Source: Dryas octopetala (Eukaryota > Streptophyta > Magnoliopsida > Rosales > Rosaceae). From it: 64,000 nucleotides of DNA. The position numbers and the translations under genes were made by a program. Shown here one piece after another: positions 51,196-63,442 of the stretch. The notes beneath the pieces are model-generated. The model did not search any database, was not told where the DNA came from, and worked only from the letters and a program-made list of their open reading frames with translations. Location: assembly GCA_963921425.1 (NCBI GenBank), contig OY992834.1, positions 9,779,271 through 9,843,270 of the forward strand, in the 5' to 3' direction. The first letter of the stretch is position 1. The number at the start of each line of letters is the position of its first letter.

Positions 51196-53268
51196 TCATT
51201 TCAGCTGCTCTGGCTCAGGTTGAGCATGGGACTTCTCAATTAAAAACTCGATTTTCTGTTACGAAGAGAAACAAGTGTAGCAGAAAATATGTAATTGGAC
51301 AACAATGATAAAGGAAGTTGAAGTTTGAATATGCAAATCATTTATCAAGCAACTAGCAAGATGAAACCATTACATTTTGTTTGCTCCAAAAAAAAAATAA
51401 TAATAATAAGCAAAGGAAGGAAGAAGAAGATATATATACCTTTACAGATTTATTGACTTCTTCAAGTTTATTAAGCAGCAATTCCCCATGCAGTACAGCT
51501 CTGCGTTCAATTGAAGCATAGCGTGGTGAAGCTGCCATCTGCATAATATGGGTAAAAACATGTTTGATTAACACACCAATGATCTACCTTACAAAATTGC
51601 CCAAATATAGCAAGTTGTTGTCAAGAGCAAAAACAATTTGAACAAGTTAGACAAAGACCTGAAAAAAATCTATTTATTGCAACAGTCTATCAATATATAC
51701 CTTTATGCTTTTAGATGGTGATCTAAAAACTGGTCCCTCAGTCAATGATCCAGTACGAGCCACGCTTTCCCCTTCAGTAGTGAGAGCAGTAGGCTTCCAA
51801 CCTATAGTACTATCTTGTATGGCTTTTGAAGCTTCTGTTATGATGACCTACTAGTCATGCAACAGCGAACACCAAATTTATATTTTAACATGGCAATTTT
51901 TATCTAATACTCATGTAAGACTAAATAATAGTAATTCATGAAAATGCATAGTCACAAGGAATCTGGTTAGTCTGGTTAGTCTGGCTGATTCAAACAAGAA
52001 CAATATAACAAACTAAGAGACAATTGTATTCACCTTCCTCAAATCATTAGGGTTAGAAACCCCTTGAACCTGTAGTTCATCAACAGCTGCGGCTTTTCCA
52101 AGTGCTATACTTTCAATTCTAAAGGTATGAATTCCATACCTTGACTGCAAACAACCTATACACGACAAAACATGAAATACAATAAATCTTTAAACGGGAC
52201 ACTTGTTCTACTTCTACATGATGTAAATTTGCATACTCAAAAGAATATTTAAATCAAATTTAATGTCAGTAAGCTAATGTAAAGTTGCAAACAGAATACA
52301 GCTTGTCATACATTATATAATTCAAGTTAGAAAACTTCTATATGGTGTTAGGGACACCTAGTTGTAGTATGCTCTATGACCCCAGCATCTGGCTATGTAA
52401 CTTCAGTACTTGGTTTCTTTTGCACTAAACTTCCTTTATTCACTAAAAAATTAAAAAATTGTATAAACGGTAACCTGGCTTTGCATGCAACAATCTTACA
52501 GTGACCTTATCTTATTGCCCTATTTATCTTGCTTGGCACTGCAGCATTAAAAAGATGATAGTTTCATGTTCTTTAGCAGCAAGGACTTCGGGACAAAACC
52601 AAATGTATGAATTCAAGATATAAACTATCAACGAAGACTACGATTAATGATGTAATTGTAAAAGAATTCTGCATATAGACATATCAGTCAATGGAAGAAG
52701 GTCAGACAGTATATTAAGGCTGGGATCAGTACCTTGTTCGATAATGATATCAATCACCAGGGAAAGGGGTACATGCTTCTCTATTGTAGTGGTGCCCCAG
52801 AAGGGTATGAAAGAAGGCCTTGAAACCTTTGTGGAGAAGGGGAAAAAAGACGAAGCAGAATTACCTTATAAGTAACATAAAATGAGAAAAATTCAATTCG
52901 GTTAAAAAGAAAAAAAAACAAGTGAAGAATTCAAAATAAGTGTGCACCTTGTAAACTATTTCACTAGGTGTAACATATAGTTTTCGCGAAGAAATGTCCT
53001 TCCGAAGAATACATCTCTTGATGGGCAGATATAAGAGCATGATGATGCCAACACCCCAAGCTAAAACCAGCAACAGTGATATAGAAAGCCATAAAACAGT
53101 GTCATACTCGATGATATTATTCCCAAGCTCTTCGAAGGAGGCTGAGTATAGTAACTGCTCCGAAGAGTCTGCGGTGTCAGCATCATCTAACTCGGATTCA
53201 GCATAAGGAAGCAGCTGATCCCTCGGTGACCGAGGTTCAGATAGACCATCTGTATGACCCATCAACAT
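51196..53268 (-). CDS. Conserved plant membrane protein of unknown function (DUF7642-like)
   Basis: complement(join(51196..51255,51440..51538,51701..51847,52034..52155,52733..52826,52948..53268)); six exons, 280 codons, all GT..AG. Acidic N-terminus, then SSEQLLYSASFEELGNN, one strong membrane segment (LWLSISLLLVLAWGVGIIML, about residues 59-78), a basic juxtamembrane stretch and a globular domain (KLYVTPSEIVYK... VPLSLVIDIIIEQ... YGIHTFRIES) that looks like a small PH-like beta domain. A polar tail with a conserved C-terminal block (GELLLNKLEEVNKSVKKIEF) has coiled-coil character. I recall closely similar uncharacterised proteins throughout angiosperms; the name DUF7642 is from memory. Function unknown; topology suggests an endomembrane or plasma-membrane protein with a cytosolic domain. 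The 5' leader is spliced: a non-coding exon ends at about 53932 with donor GTAAATATTT. Confidence 0.88.
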
Positions 53269-54352
53269 CTCTTCGAGCTCAAAACTAGTAATAGGAAGAA
53301 AAATAAAGCACCATTATTAAAATCGAAATTCCAATAGTACCATAAGCTACAACAAGATGTTAACTTTTTCATTTGGATGCAAAGTTTCTCAACACCCACA
53401 AAATTTCATGAGAATCTGAATTGAAAATGATGATATACTGAGATTCAAATGAGATTAAAGGGGGGCACATTTAAGTTACCCACATTTTGAAACGCTTACT
53501 AATCTCTAGCTAATGAGTTTGGATATCAGATTCTCAGATCAAGCATGCACTTTTCTCGAGACTCCGTTTGTTTCCCAGAAAACAAAATGAAAAAAACGAA
53601 AAGGAGTAACGATTTCTAGCTTCCACTTCGAAGCAATCAGCTTAATTACAACTCGAAGGACTAATCATCTACCTGACTTAAGCTAAGCTAAGTATCATTT
53701 CTGGGTTGTCAGAAAACAGCAAGAATGAAAGCGTTTCTATTTTCTATCATTTTCCCGTCACTTTTCTCGGCAAGCAAACAAGAAGGTGAGCCCATAATAT
53801 AAAGCAGCTCCCAGATTGACATAACCGAATCAAAACGAGACCCAGATACAAAGCAGCATACATACAGTGGGATATATAGAAGTACAAATAGTGGAGGAAG
53901 GAAAAGTGAATGAAATATTTACCTGGAAAATTTTCGATTTTCAGAGGTGCTGGTACGAAAATCTGGGGATTTATTATGTGGGATTTTCGTGGTGTTTTTG
54001 GTAATTTAAAGACTCAGTTCGGTTGTTGATGAAAGGATCAGCCAAACAACCAGTCTTTACTCCTTAGGCTGTGTTTTTTTTGGGTCAAACCTTAGGCTGT
54101 GTTTGGTTCTTGTTTTTTTAGCTCGGGAATGGGTTTGGATTTTTTTTGGTCAAATGGGTTTGAAATTTTATTTTCCAAGTTTTGTTACAATATTGGATAC
54201 AAAAATTGGGAAAAAAAAATAGTGGGTATATTAAGAATTTTCCTATTGAATATAAGCAACAAAAATGTCATAACATGTTCGGGTTGAAATTAGCTAAATG
54301 AGGAGTGCTAGTGGTATTATCTTTTGTAGAGGGCCTTCAAACGGTGGGTTTT

Positions 54353-54704
54353 TATCATTTTAGACATAATGAGGTATAATTTATGGAACTGATTCCGCAT
54401 TATATTTCGGTGATCATAATCGTTTATTTTTTAAGTTTCTACTTAAGGATCACTATTGTAAAACATATTGATGAATCAGAAACCATTAAAACATCTAATT
54501 GTAATCGAATAAATATACGAATATAGTAATTTTAGTCAATACTTAAATGATAACTATTTAATCAAATAATTAAATAGTTTTCAATTTGTCTAATTTTTTG
54601 CAGGAATAATATTTGAATACATATTTTGAAAGTAAATGACTTCGATGATCAAAATAAAATACGAAATAAATTCCATAAACCATACCTCATTATAACTAAA
54701 ATGA
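54353..54704. mobile_element. Inverted-repeat MITE, about 352 bp
   Basis: The left arm TCATTTTAGACATAATGAGG is the complement of the right arm (CCTCATTATAACTAAAATGA), with pairing continuing over at least 34 bp and more weakly inward. No coding sequence. Confidence 0.7.
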
Positions 54705-55203
54705 GCTAGGTATACCTCATTTGAAGTGCATGATCTTTTGTATAACTTATTTTCATTTGAAAGGCATGACCTTGATGAGATGCATAAATTGAAAAATATC
54801 ACTTGTATTCTTCTTCATTCACCATACTCAATTTTTCATTTACGACAACACAAGAAACACAAACACTATGCAATAAGATCTACTTGTTCATTCATCTCAC
54901 AGTACAATAGCTTCCACTTCAATCACTTGCATAACATTAACGTCATTTACTAATGATCAAATACAAAAACATCAATCTTAACTTTTTAGGACATATTATA
55001 TGTAAATAAATGAGTATTGACTATTTGAGTGTTTTAGAAATTTAGATGTCACATCTTTAATTAGCCAAAATTATAATGAATGTAAATACACTTATTTATT
55101 TAACACGTGTGATTCGTAAGTGATTGCACAAAAGTGAAATCACGATTTCTTGAAAATTGAGTTTTGAATTCCCACGAGCACAAACAAACATGGCTGGCAG
55201 CAG

Positions 55204-55955
55204 TTAAATTAATGGCATAAATTCAATTTAGACACATAATTATATAAACTATTTCAACGGGGCCCATGAACTTTAAAATATTTTAAATATACACCCGATC
55301 TATTATCTAAATTGAAAAATGAATTTCTGTCCATTGATTTGTTGAGAGATCAGTTAAATAACAGCTTGGTTTTTGCTGACCGGGATTATTTGGCGACGTG
55401 ACGCTGTCTTAGCAAATATTTCCCGTCAAATGAGCGACACGGGCTCACAATTTAATAATAATAGAGAGAGAGAGTTTGTGGGCCCGTGTCATGGGTTAGG
55501 TGGACCCGTGTCGCTCATTTCCCGCCAAATGAGCGACACAGGTCCACCTAATCCCTGACATGGGTCCACAAACTCATCATCTTTTTCTCGCTCGTTGAAC
55601 ACAAGTGAGAAATTTATATTCGAATTTGGGAGAAAACGTGATGTTTTTTGGAGACTAAATGGTCAGGAGAGCGTTCAACGAGCGGGAAAGAGGTGATGAG
55701 TGTGTGGGTCCGTGTCAAGTGGACATGTGTTGCTCATTTGGCGGAAAATGTATGCTGAGTTGGTGCCACGTCGCCAATTAATCTCTGTTAGCAAAAGCCA
55801 AGCTAACGGAGTTTCAACTGATTTCTCAATAAATTGATGACGGAATTTCATTTTTCAATTTATATAATAAATCAGGTGTATATTTGAAAGTTCGTGGACC
55901 CCATTGAAATAATATATATAGTTATATGTCTAACTTGAATTTATGCCTAAATTAA
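55204..55955. mobile_element. Long foldback element, about 750 bp
   Basis: Almost the entire element is two inverted arms. The left one starts TTAATGGCATAAATTCAA and the right one ends TTGAATTTATGCCTAAATTAA. Matching blocks continue through CAACGGGGCCCATGAACTTT (right: the complement of AAAGTTCGTGGACCCCATTG) to the centre, where (G)AAATGAGCGACAC units are repeated in both orientations. No coding sequence. Confidence 0.85.
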
Positions 55956-56787
55956 TATATAAAGACAGCTTGGCGGGTTTAAGTGTTAAACAGTGGAAAC
56001 TGCAATTCCACGACGTCGTATCGGCAAAACCATCCCCCAATCAAACAAACCGTGGAGAAAAGTTTATTTCCTCTCTTTTTCCATTGACGTAGCCAACCAT
56101 CTCTTATTTCCTTTCCTCTCAAGCTGCCTCAAATTCCGAGCTTCACTTCTTCCTTCTCACGACGCAATATTTTCCTCAGAAAATTTACAAGGTACAGTTT
56201 TCTCAGAGACTATTCGCGTTCACGAGTTTTGCTTTGTTGCTTATTTATATAGGTTTTTATTTTTTATTTTTTTTATATCTATTTTATGAGATTATTATAG
56301 CTGTTTCTGCGTTATCGATCAATTTAGGTGGTTTTGATTATATTTCATGATTTCATATTGGAAGGTAAAGGATTCGGTGTATTCAGATTGGTTTCACACG
56401 TATTGGATCTCAAAAGTTTGGGAATATGGCCGATTTTTATGTGATTTTATCAATTTGAAGAAAAAATTGGCCGAATTTATATATTAATCGTAATTTATAA
56501 TCATAATCAGTGTTTAATTTGTTCGTTTGCATGCAAAAGAATCATATAACTATGTATAAGTCTGTAATCAATTTATACAAATTATGCTTAATTATATGGG
56601 CGGATTTAATTTTTAATGTGTTGCAACTTGCATAGTTCATTACATAGTTTGAGTGATAATTCATATTTATTTCTTAATGCAGCTTACACTGTAGTTCTTT
56701 ATGTTCGTGGGCGGTGTGATCCAAATTATAAGACAGTATAGTGGTATACAGAGGTGATTGGTTTTCGTATTTATAAGTGATGATTGG

Positions 56788-59700
56788 ATGGATAAACAAG
56801 GGAATATTGCGATATTTACTACTGCAAGCCTTCCATGGATGACTGGAACTTCTATCAACCCTCTATTCCGTGCAGCATATCTTGCAAAAGATGGGGAGAG
56901 AAATGTCACTTTGGTCATTCCTTGGTTGTCTTTGAAAGATCAAAAACTAGTATATCCCAGCAACATTACATTCAGCTCACCTGCAGAGCAGGAGACTTAT
57001 GTCCGTAACTGGCTTGATGGGAGGACTGGATTCAAATCTGATTTTAGTATACTTTTTTATCCGGGAAAGGTAAATATACCCAGGGATTTATTACAATTAC
57101 CATGGTACATGCACAAACCAACTTTAGTATTGGATGAGAGCTCTTACAATTTCAAGGGAATAGCAGTTATCTATATGTTTCAAAGAGTATTAATCTTCCT
57201 AGCCCAAAAAAAAGAACAGAAAAGAAAAAAAGAGAGGATAGATGCTTTTGTCATTTTATGGGAGGCTGTTGTTGCCGTCCATGTTTTCATTTATTGAGAC
57301 CTGTGGTGTTTTAAGAATCAAAAAGTGTCTATTTATTTTTCCTTTTTGATCTTCCCTTTTTATCCTTCCCAATAAATTACGAGTTTGAACAAATTTTGTC
57401 TATTTATTGATGAAATCCCATGCCCTGGAGTCAACCTGATGGACATCCAGGTTGACCCATCTTTCGCTGTGCTCTCTGCAATATTCTCCTTTGTTATTGC
57501 TTTCATACCATGAAGGATGGCTGTCGTTTTTCTTTACATACCTTTTCTATGCAGTAGTACTAACTATGACATCACTTCTGTTGCAGTTTTCCTTAGATAA
57601 AAGGAGCATTCTTGCTGTTGGAGATATTTCAGAAATAATCCCTGATGAAAATGCAGATATTGCCATCCTCGAGGAGCCTGAGCACCTTACGTGGTATCAT
57701 CATGGGAAGAGATGGAAAATTAAATTCCGGCTGGTTATAGGAATTATCCACACCAATTATTTGGAATATGTGAAGAGGGAGAAGAATGGAAGGGTGCAAG
57801 CATTTCTTCTTAAATATATTAATAATTGGGTTGTCAGCATATACTGTCACAAGGTACATCTTGATAATTGTTAGTTTTCATGATATAACATTTTTGGACA
57901 GTAATATATTTCCTTGCTTTCCAATCATTTATTTTATCTGGCATTTTCTAGCTTTTGTATAAGATTTGGGGAAAAAATATCCTTGGAGTTGTTACTATAT
58001 GACAGCAAAATTGTGGTGGTAGTGTGTTGGATCCTTTGAGCACCCAGTGTGTTGGATCCTTTAGATAACTATCCTCACGATCAATGGTGATGAAACATTT
58101 ATTTGTCTGAAATGGTGATGAAGCTTTATGCATTATTTTGGAGATATATGAGTGCAGGCCATATGTGTGTGTGCATGGAAGGAGTGAGGGAGATCTCCAG
58201 ATGATACTTTAGTCTTGCTGCTCTTGTATTTGATATGTTCTAATTGTTTTATTAGAAGTGGAAATTTGGAGAGATATAAAATGGCTTAGATTGTTGTCAT
58301 TATCTTGATATATTTGCTAACCAGATTTCACCTATGATGTACTGTAGGTAATCAGATTATCTGCTGCCACCCAGGATTATCCCAAATCCATCGTTTGCAA
58401 TGTTCATGGAGTCAACCCCAAGTTTCTTGAGATAGGCAAGAAAAAGCTTGAGCAACAACAAAATGGAATCCAGGCCTTCACTAAAGATGCTTACTACATT
58501 GGGAAGATGGTGTGGAACAAAGGCTACAAGGAGCTACTCAAGCTTCTTCACGATCATCAAAAGGAATTAGCTGGACTTGAGGTTGATTTATATGGAAATG
58601 GAGAGGACTCTGATCAAGTTAAGGAAGCTGCTAAAAGATTGGAACTGGCTGTTAGAGTCCACCCTGGGCGTGATCATGCCGATCTTCAATTTCATGAGTA
58701 AGCTTTCTACCTATCTATCCAATTTCCTCATAATATCAATTTAACATTGTCTATTTTTAATGACATTGAGAAAAAGAAAACTTAGTTGTCCAGCATTGGA
58801 TTGCACCGCCAATGATTCTTGTGGAAGCTGGTCTGTCTTGACTATCATTTTTTATTCTGGGATACATAAATTATAGGATGGGTACCTTTGAGCATTGATT
58901 TTTAATTTTGGAATCATATGTAGATACAATGATTTCTAACCATAAGAGTGGTGTGGGTATTCTGGGGAAAAAGTGGTAAGAAAATTTAATTAGTTTCATG
59001 GTGATGCAGGACAGAAGCATAGGCTGCTGTCTAGCTATAGTATTAGGCAAAAAACCACTGTAGAGAATACTTCCAGCAACAAACAATAGGAAAAGAAGAG
59101 AATAAAGCTATATAATCAAAGTTGGAACGTAGATAGATGAGTTCTAGTGTTTAGGAACCCAAAAGAAACTCTCACATCAGAAATCTCTTAATAATATTAT
59201 GCCAAAAAACTGTCTATTACAACCTAAGCCTTAAGCTTATATAGGGAAAACATATTCCTCAACTCACTAGGAAAACAATAAACCTTAACTAACTAGGAAA
59301 ACTTAAAGTAAAATTACCTTAAAGACCTAATGAAATCAAGAAACTAGGCTCTAAATCCAGCTAGGAAATAAAAATCAGAAAGCTACTAAAAAAAATACTA
59401 TTTCTTGGAACCCTAGGAGATGCTCCTGCATCACATGGTTATCAGTGGGTGCAAGGGCAGTTTACTTACCAATTTGAATCCTTTCTTCTTTCAAGTTCAC
59501 CTCAAAACAATGAGATTTCATTGTTGAGGGTCTGCATGGTTGGAATTTTTACATATTATACTTGTATTTTTCAGTTATAAAGTGTTCCTGAATCCAAGCA
59601 CCACGGACGTGGTTTGCACAACCACCGCAGAAGCATTGGCAATGGGTAAAATTGTTGTATGTGCCAATCACCCCTCGAATGAATTCTTCAAGCAGTTCCC

Positions 59701-60085
59701 AAATTGCCGAACATATGACAATGGTGTTGGATTTGTTAAGCTCACACAGCAGGCACTAGCTGAAGAGCCTGCCCAGCTGACTGATGCACAGAGGCATGAG
59801 CTTTCATGGGAGGCTGCCACGGAACGGTTTTTAAGGGTTGCTGAGCTAGACCAGGCATCTACAAGGAAACTGTCAAAAAGTCCTTCAAAGAGTTTTATGT
59901 CTATCTCATTGAGCCCATGGAGAAGCATGGAGGGTGCATCAGCATATGTCCATAACATGACTTCCGGTTTTGAAGTAACACGGAGGATATTTGGTGCAAT
60001 CCCAAGGAGTTTGCAACCAGACGAAGAGCAACGTAAGGAGCTTGGGCTGGCTATGCCTGCAGGTGAAGGAGGCTCAGGAAAATAA
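56788..60085 (+). CDS. DGD2: Digalactosyldiacylglycerol synthase 2
   Basis: join(56788..57069,57587..57853,58348..58697,59575..60085); four exons, 469 codons, close to the 473 residues I recall for Arabidopsis DGD2. A UDP-galactose-dependent glycosyltransferase (GT4 fold) of the chloroplast envelope that adds a second galactose to MGDG to make DGDG. In known plants this paralogue supplies DGDG mainly under phosphate limitation. It lacks the long N-terminal extension of DGD1. Recognisable blocks: IAIFTTASLPWMTGT near the start, LEEPEHLTW, IGIIHTNYLEYVKRE, NVHGVNPKFLEIG, AYYIGKMVWNKGYKELL, VDLYGNGED, and the GT4 sugar-donor block NPSTTDVVCTTTAEALAMGK (Glu about 319). The C-terminal tail ends at GSLQPDEE-like IPRSLQPDEEQRKELG. 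Start chosen at the ATG of MDKQGNIAIF, since upstream in-frame sequence lacks homology. A 5'-leader intron is likely (donor AAG|GTACAG at 56191). All splice phases agree. Confidence 0.96.
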
Positions 60086-61266
60086 TGTTATTGTTTGCTT
60101 CTATGATACAATATTTGGGAGATCCTTTATTATCAATGTCAGGACATGCTTATTTGGATACTGAGGTATCTAAATCAAATGGTGTAAGGGGTGGATCCTG
60201 TTGCTTGAAATTAAGAATTAGATAGGAGTCAACGAATAATTTTCTATTGCAGTGAACATGAGTCAAATTATGTAGGTTGTCATTGTTACTCTTTCTGGAC
60301 AGACAGAGAACAGAGAAATGAGAGAGGGGGTTGCAATTTGTAATTTTAATTGGAGTGTACATATTCAGTGTTGTGGATTACCATTTAATATATGTGATTA
60401 CTTTGTATGTTACTGCTATGTTTATTTGTTCTAACTTCTGACTGGAAACTGAAAAGCAATATACAAGGCTATATATGAAGGAAAATGAAAATCTAATCAA
60501 TGACGCTGTTAATGGTAGTTACATTCAGGAAAAGAGTTCAATATAGAACTGCTAGTCAGTCTTGCTACTAAATACTAATAAAGAAATCAAATTAAAATAT
60601 TTTTTTTTGTCGTAAATCAAAATATAAATTCAAAATGTGTACCAAGTAGAACTTATATTTGCTCTATTTTTTCCAATTTTAGACAAGACTTTGAAATTTG
60701 AAAACAGGGAGGCATGAAAGGTAACCTGGCCATAATTGGTAGTTGTTGGCATGGTGGATTACCATATAAAACGACCTCGTTCAAAGTACCCACCAACCCC
60801 ATTCAAATCTATAACGGCTGGTTTTCTCATCAGAAACCCTCCTTGGCCACCTGAACACAGCAATGAATACACAAAACCCCTCTCTACACCCCCAAAAACC
60901 ACAACTTTCTCTCCCCCACAGAAAAATTCCAGCTGAACATACCTACTCTCTTTGTCCCCATCCGCATGCAAATTCAATTACCTGCCAAACCAAGCACAAC
61001 CCAAAAGGCAAACGCAAATCCTGAGCCAATTCTTAGAAAGCATCAAAAATTTGCCTTCCAAGCTGTGCATGTAACCGGCCTCTGTTTTCTCAAGCACAAT
61101 GCTGACACGTGGGATCAGATGCACCTATTCCTCCCTAGCACAGCCCCTTTTTAGTCACCTTGTTCATATCGCAGGCTTAGAGTTAGAGCTGGCTTGGTTG
61201 CCTCACACAGAGTGTGTGAGTCTCTCTGTCCTTTTGGGTCTGCAAGAGAGAAACTTGTTGTGAACC
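60086..61266. other. Intergenic with the leader of the next gene
   Basis: Holds the DGD2 3' untranslated region and, to the right, the promoter of the gene starting at 61267. TATAAAA at about 60763-60769 is a candidate TATA, but it is 500 bp from the ATG, so the leader would be long or spliced. No other gene seen. Confidence 0.45.
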
Positions 61267-61362
61267 ATGAACTGGGCTGAGGAGTTAGCGAAGCGCCAGA
61301 CCCGTCTGCCCGCCGGATGGGTTGCAAGGTGTGAGAAGAAAGAGGATGGGACTGATGATAAG
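61267..61362 (+). CDS. First coding exon of an unidentified gene
   Basis: ATG at 61267, 32 codons (MNWAEELAKRQTRLPAGWVA, then RCEKKEDGTDDK), ending exactly at a donor AAG|GTAATG. A C/T-rich leader and a GAGAGAAAC-type start context precede it. The peptide is charged and helical; I do not recognise the family. No downstream exon was found before the AT-rich repeat block at 61.9 kb; the rest of the gene may lie beyond 64 kb or have been disrupted by those repeats. Coding status rests on the open frame, the donor and the leader-like upstream DNA. Confidence 0.45.
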
Positions 61363-61879
61363 GTAATGAGAGCTATTGCCTTGATTTTATGTGTTGGTGT
61401 TTTATCTGTTTCTGTGTTTGAAGTTTGAATGCTCTGGTTTATTTGTAGACTTTGCTGAATCTATTCTTATCATGAATGTTTTGGGTATATGTCTTTTTTT
61501 TTTTTTCTGTTGATCATGAATTAGATTAGAATATTGCAATGACTTCCAAGTTTTGTTTTTGTTCTTTCTTGTATGCATCTACTACCTTATTTGTACATGA
61601 TTATGGCTCTCAAATTCTCAGTTGGCTCATGTTGATGCCCATATCAATATTTCCTTAGCATACAGCAAAAGAGTGGAGCAGGCCTCATCAAAATCAAATA
61701 ACAAGGTCATATCTAACAATTAAACAACATATACAAAACCCAAATGAAACAGCCATGTGAAAAGCATACCTAAAAACAATAAGAGACACCACAAACAGAA
61801 AAGGGTAAAGACGATAGTGAAGTTGATCATTGAGATGCTGTTAATAATGATGCTATCAACTTTGAAAGGTTAACCTGTT

Positions 61880-63110
61880 TGGTATCCTATTCAAAAACCA
61901 TTTAAAAAAACAAAAAAACAAAACAAGAAAACGTGTTTTAGTAAAAAAACATAGGTCTCTCCTTTGGTTTGATTTTTACCAAACCAACTAACTACCAACC
62001 AAATTTTTTTGGTTTGGTATACCGATTTTCACAATTCGAAAATCGAAAATCCCAAACCAAAAAAGTTGGTTTGGTTTTGGTAAAAACCAAAAAGAGTTGG
62101 TAAACTAACTGATTACCAAAAATTATTATTAAAAAAAACCGAATCGATTATTACCGAAAAAATCAAAATATATACCCAAAAAAACTGAAACAATTACCGA
62201 AATTTAGTTATATATGCTTATATAATACTATTATGTTAGTAGTATAATAAATATTAAACTACTAATATCTTAAACAACTATAAGAAAATATACTTGTATA
62301 ATATTATCAAAAGTGTGAGTTAAGAATCTTAAGATATAGAGTCATTCTCTCTAATAAAGTAAATGTTATTATTTTTAGGAAAATAAGAATCTCATCTTTA
62401 GGTAAGTAATGCATAAATATATATATATATATACATACTAAATTAATAGGATATGTACTAATACATTTTATTAAACTAATTATACTAGTATATATTATTA
62501 CTAATATTAATATTATTGCAATTACTACTAGTACTATATTAAACTATTAATACTACTTGTGCAAATATATATTCATCAAACATTATATTTTATGCATCAT
62601 ATTTTATTAAATTTTAATTTATTTTGGTATATAATAATTAGTATTATTATAATTAAACAAAAAATGAATCGAAGATATACTGAAGTAAACCGAAAATATA
62701 CCGAAGTAAATCGAAAATGAACCGAAAGTAGTCGATACCAAAATTACTGAAATCGAATCAAAAACTAAAGTTTACCAAAAATTACCGAACCGAAAAATAC
62801 CGAATTTTTTTGTTTTGGTTTGATAAGCCCCAATACCGATCCGAACCGACCGATAAAAACATGTTTTGCAGACTATTTTCAAAAACAATTTCTAGAAAAA
62901 AAATTCAAAAACAGACCTCTTTTTAAAAACTATAAAACATCGTTTTTCTTTTTCTTTTCTTTTTTTAACGCTCCTTCTCCCTTAGCTAGCATCATTTTGA
63001 AAATTTAAAAATTGTTTTCAAATTTCATACCAATCAAGTTTTCAAATTTGAAAACTCACATTTAAAAAAAATCTTAATTTTTGAAAAAAAAAATTTGAAT
63101 AGGTTACTAA
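61880..63110. mobile_element. AT-rich repeat block with GGTTTGGT / ACCAAACC words
   Basis: Contains many TTGGTTTGGT and ACCGAA/TTCGGT words at both ends (61960-62160 and 62670-62850) in opposite orientation, around an AT-rich core, bounded by related TTCAAAAAC-rich flanks. This suggests a decayed, non-coding inverted-repeat transposon. Ends not resolved. Confidence 0.45.
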
Positions 63111-63442
63111 GTTTCAGACCATCAGTCTATGAAATGCATAAAGTAGAAAATAAATATTGATAAGCATAAAAGCTACCGAATTTGAAAATTTAAATAGAAG
63201 TTTAGAACCCATGTCATGTATTCACCTATTTCATTAAATGAAAGCTTTTAGCTCCATCCTCCATTCCTACAAGAAAAGACAACTAGAGCATAAAGAGGAA
63301 GTAACTTATTTGTACACACAAAAAAAAAAAAAAAAAAAGATTATGAACTAACCAGTCAAAAAAGGTCTTAAAAACCCATATGGAAGATTTCAATTACTCA
63401 AGCAATAGATTATCTACTGCAAGCAATGCAAACTTAGAATTG

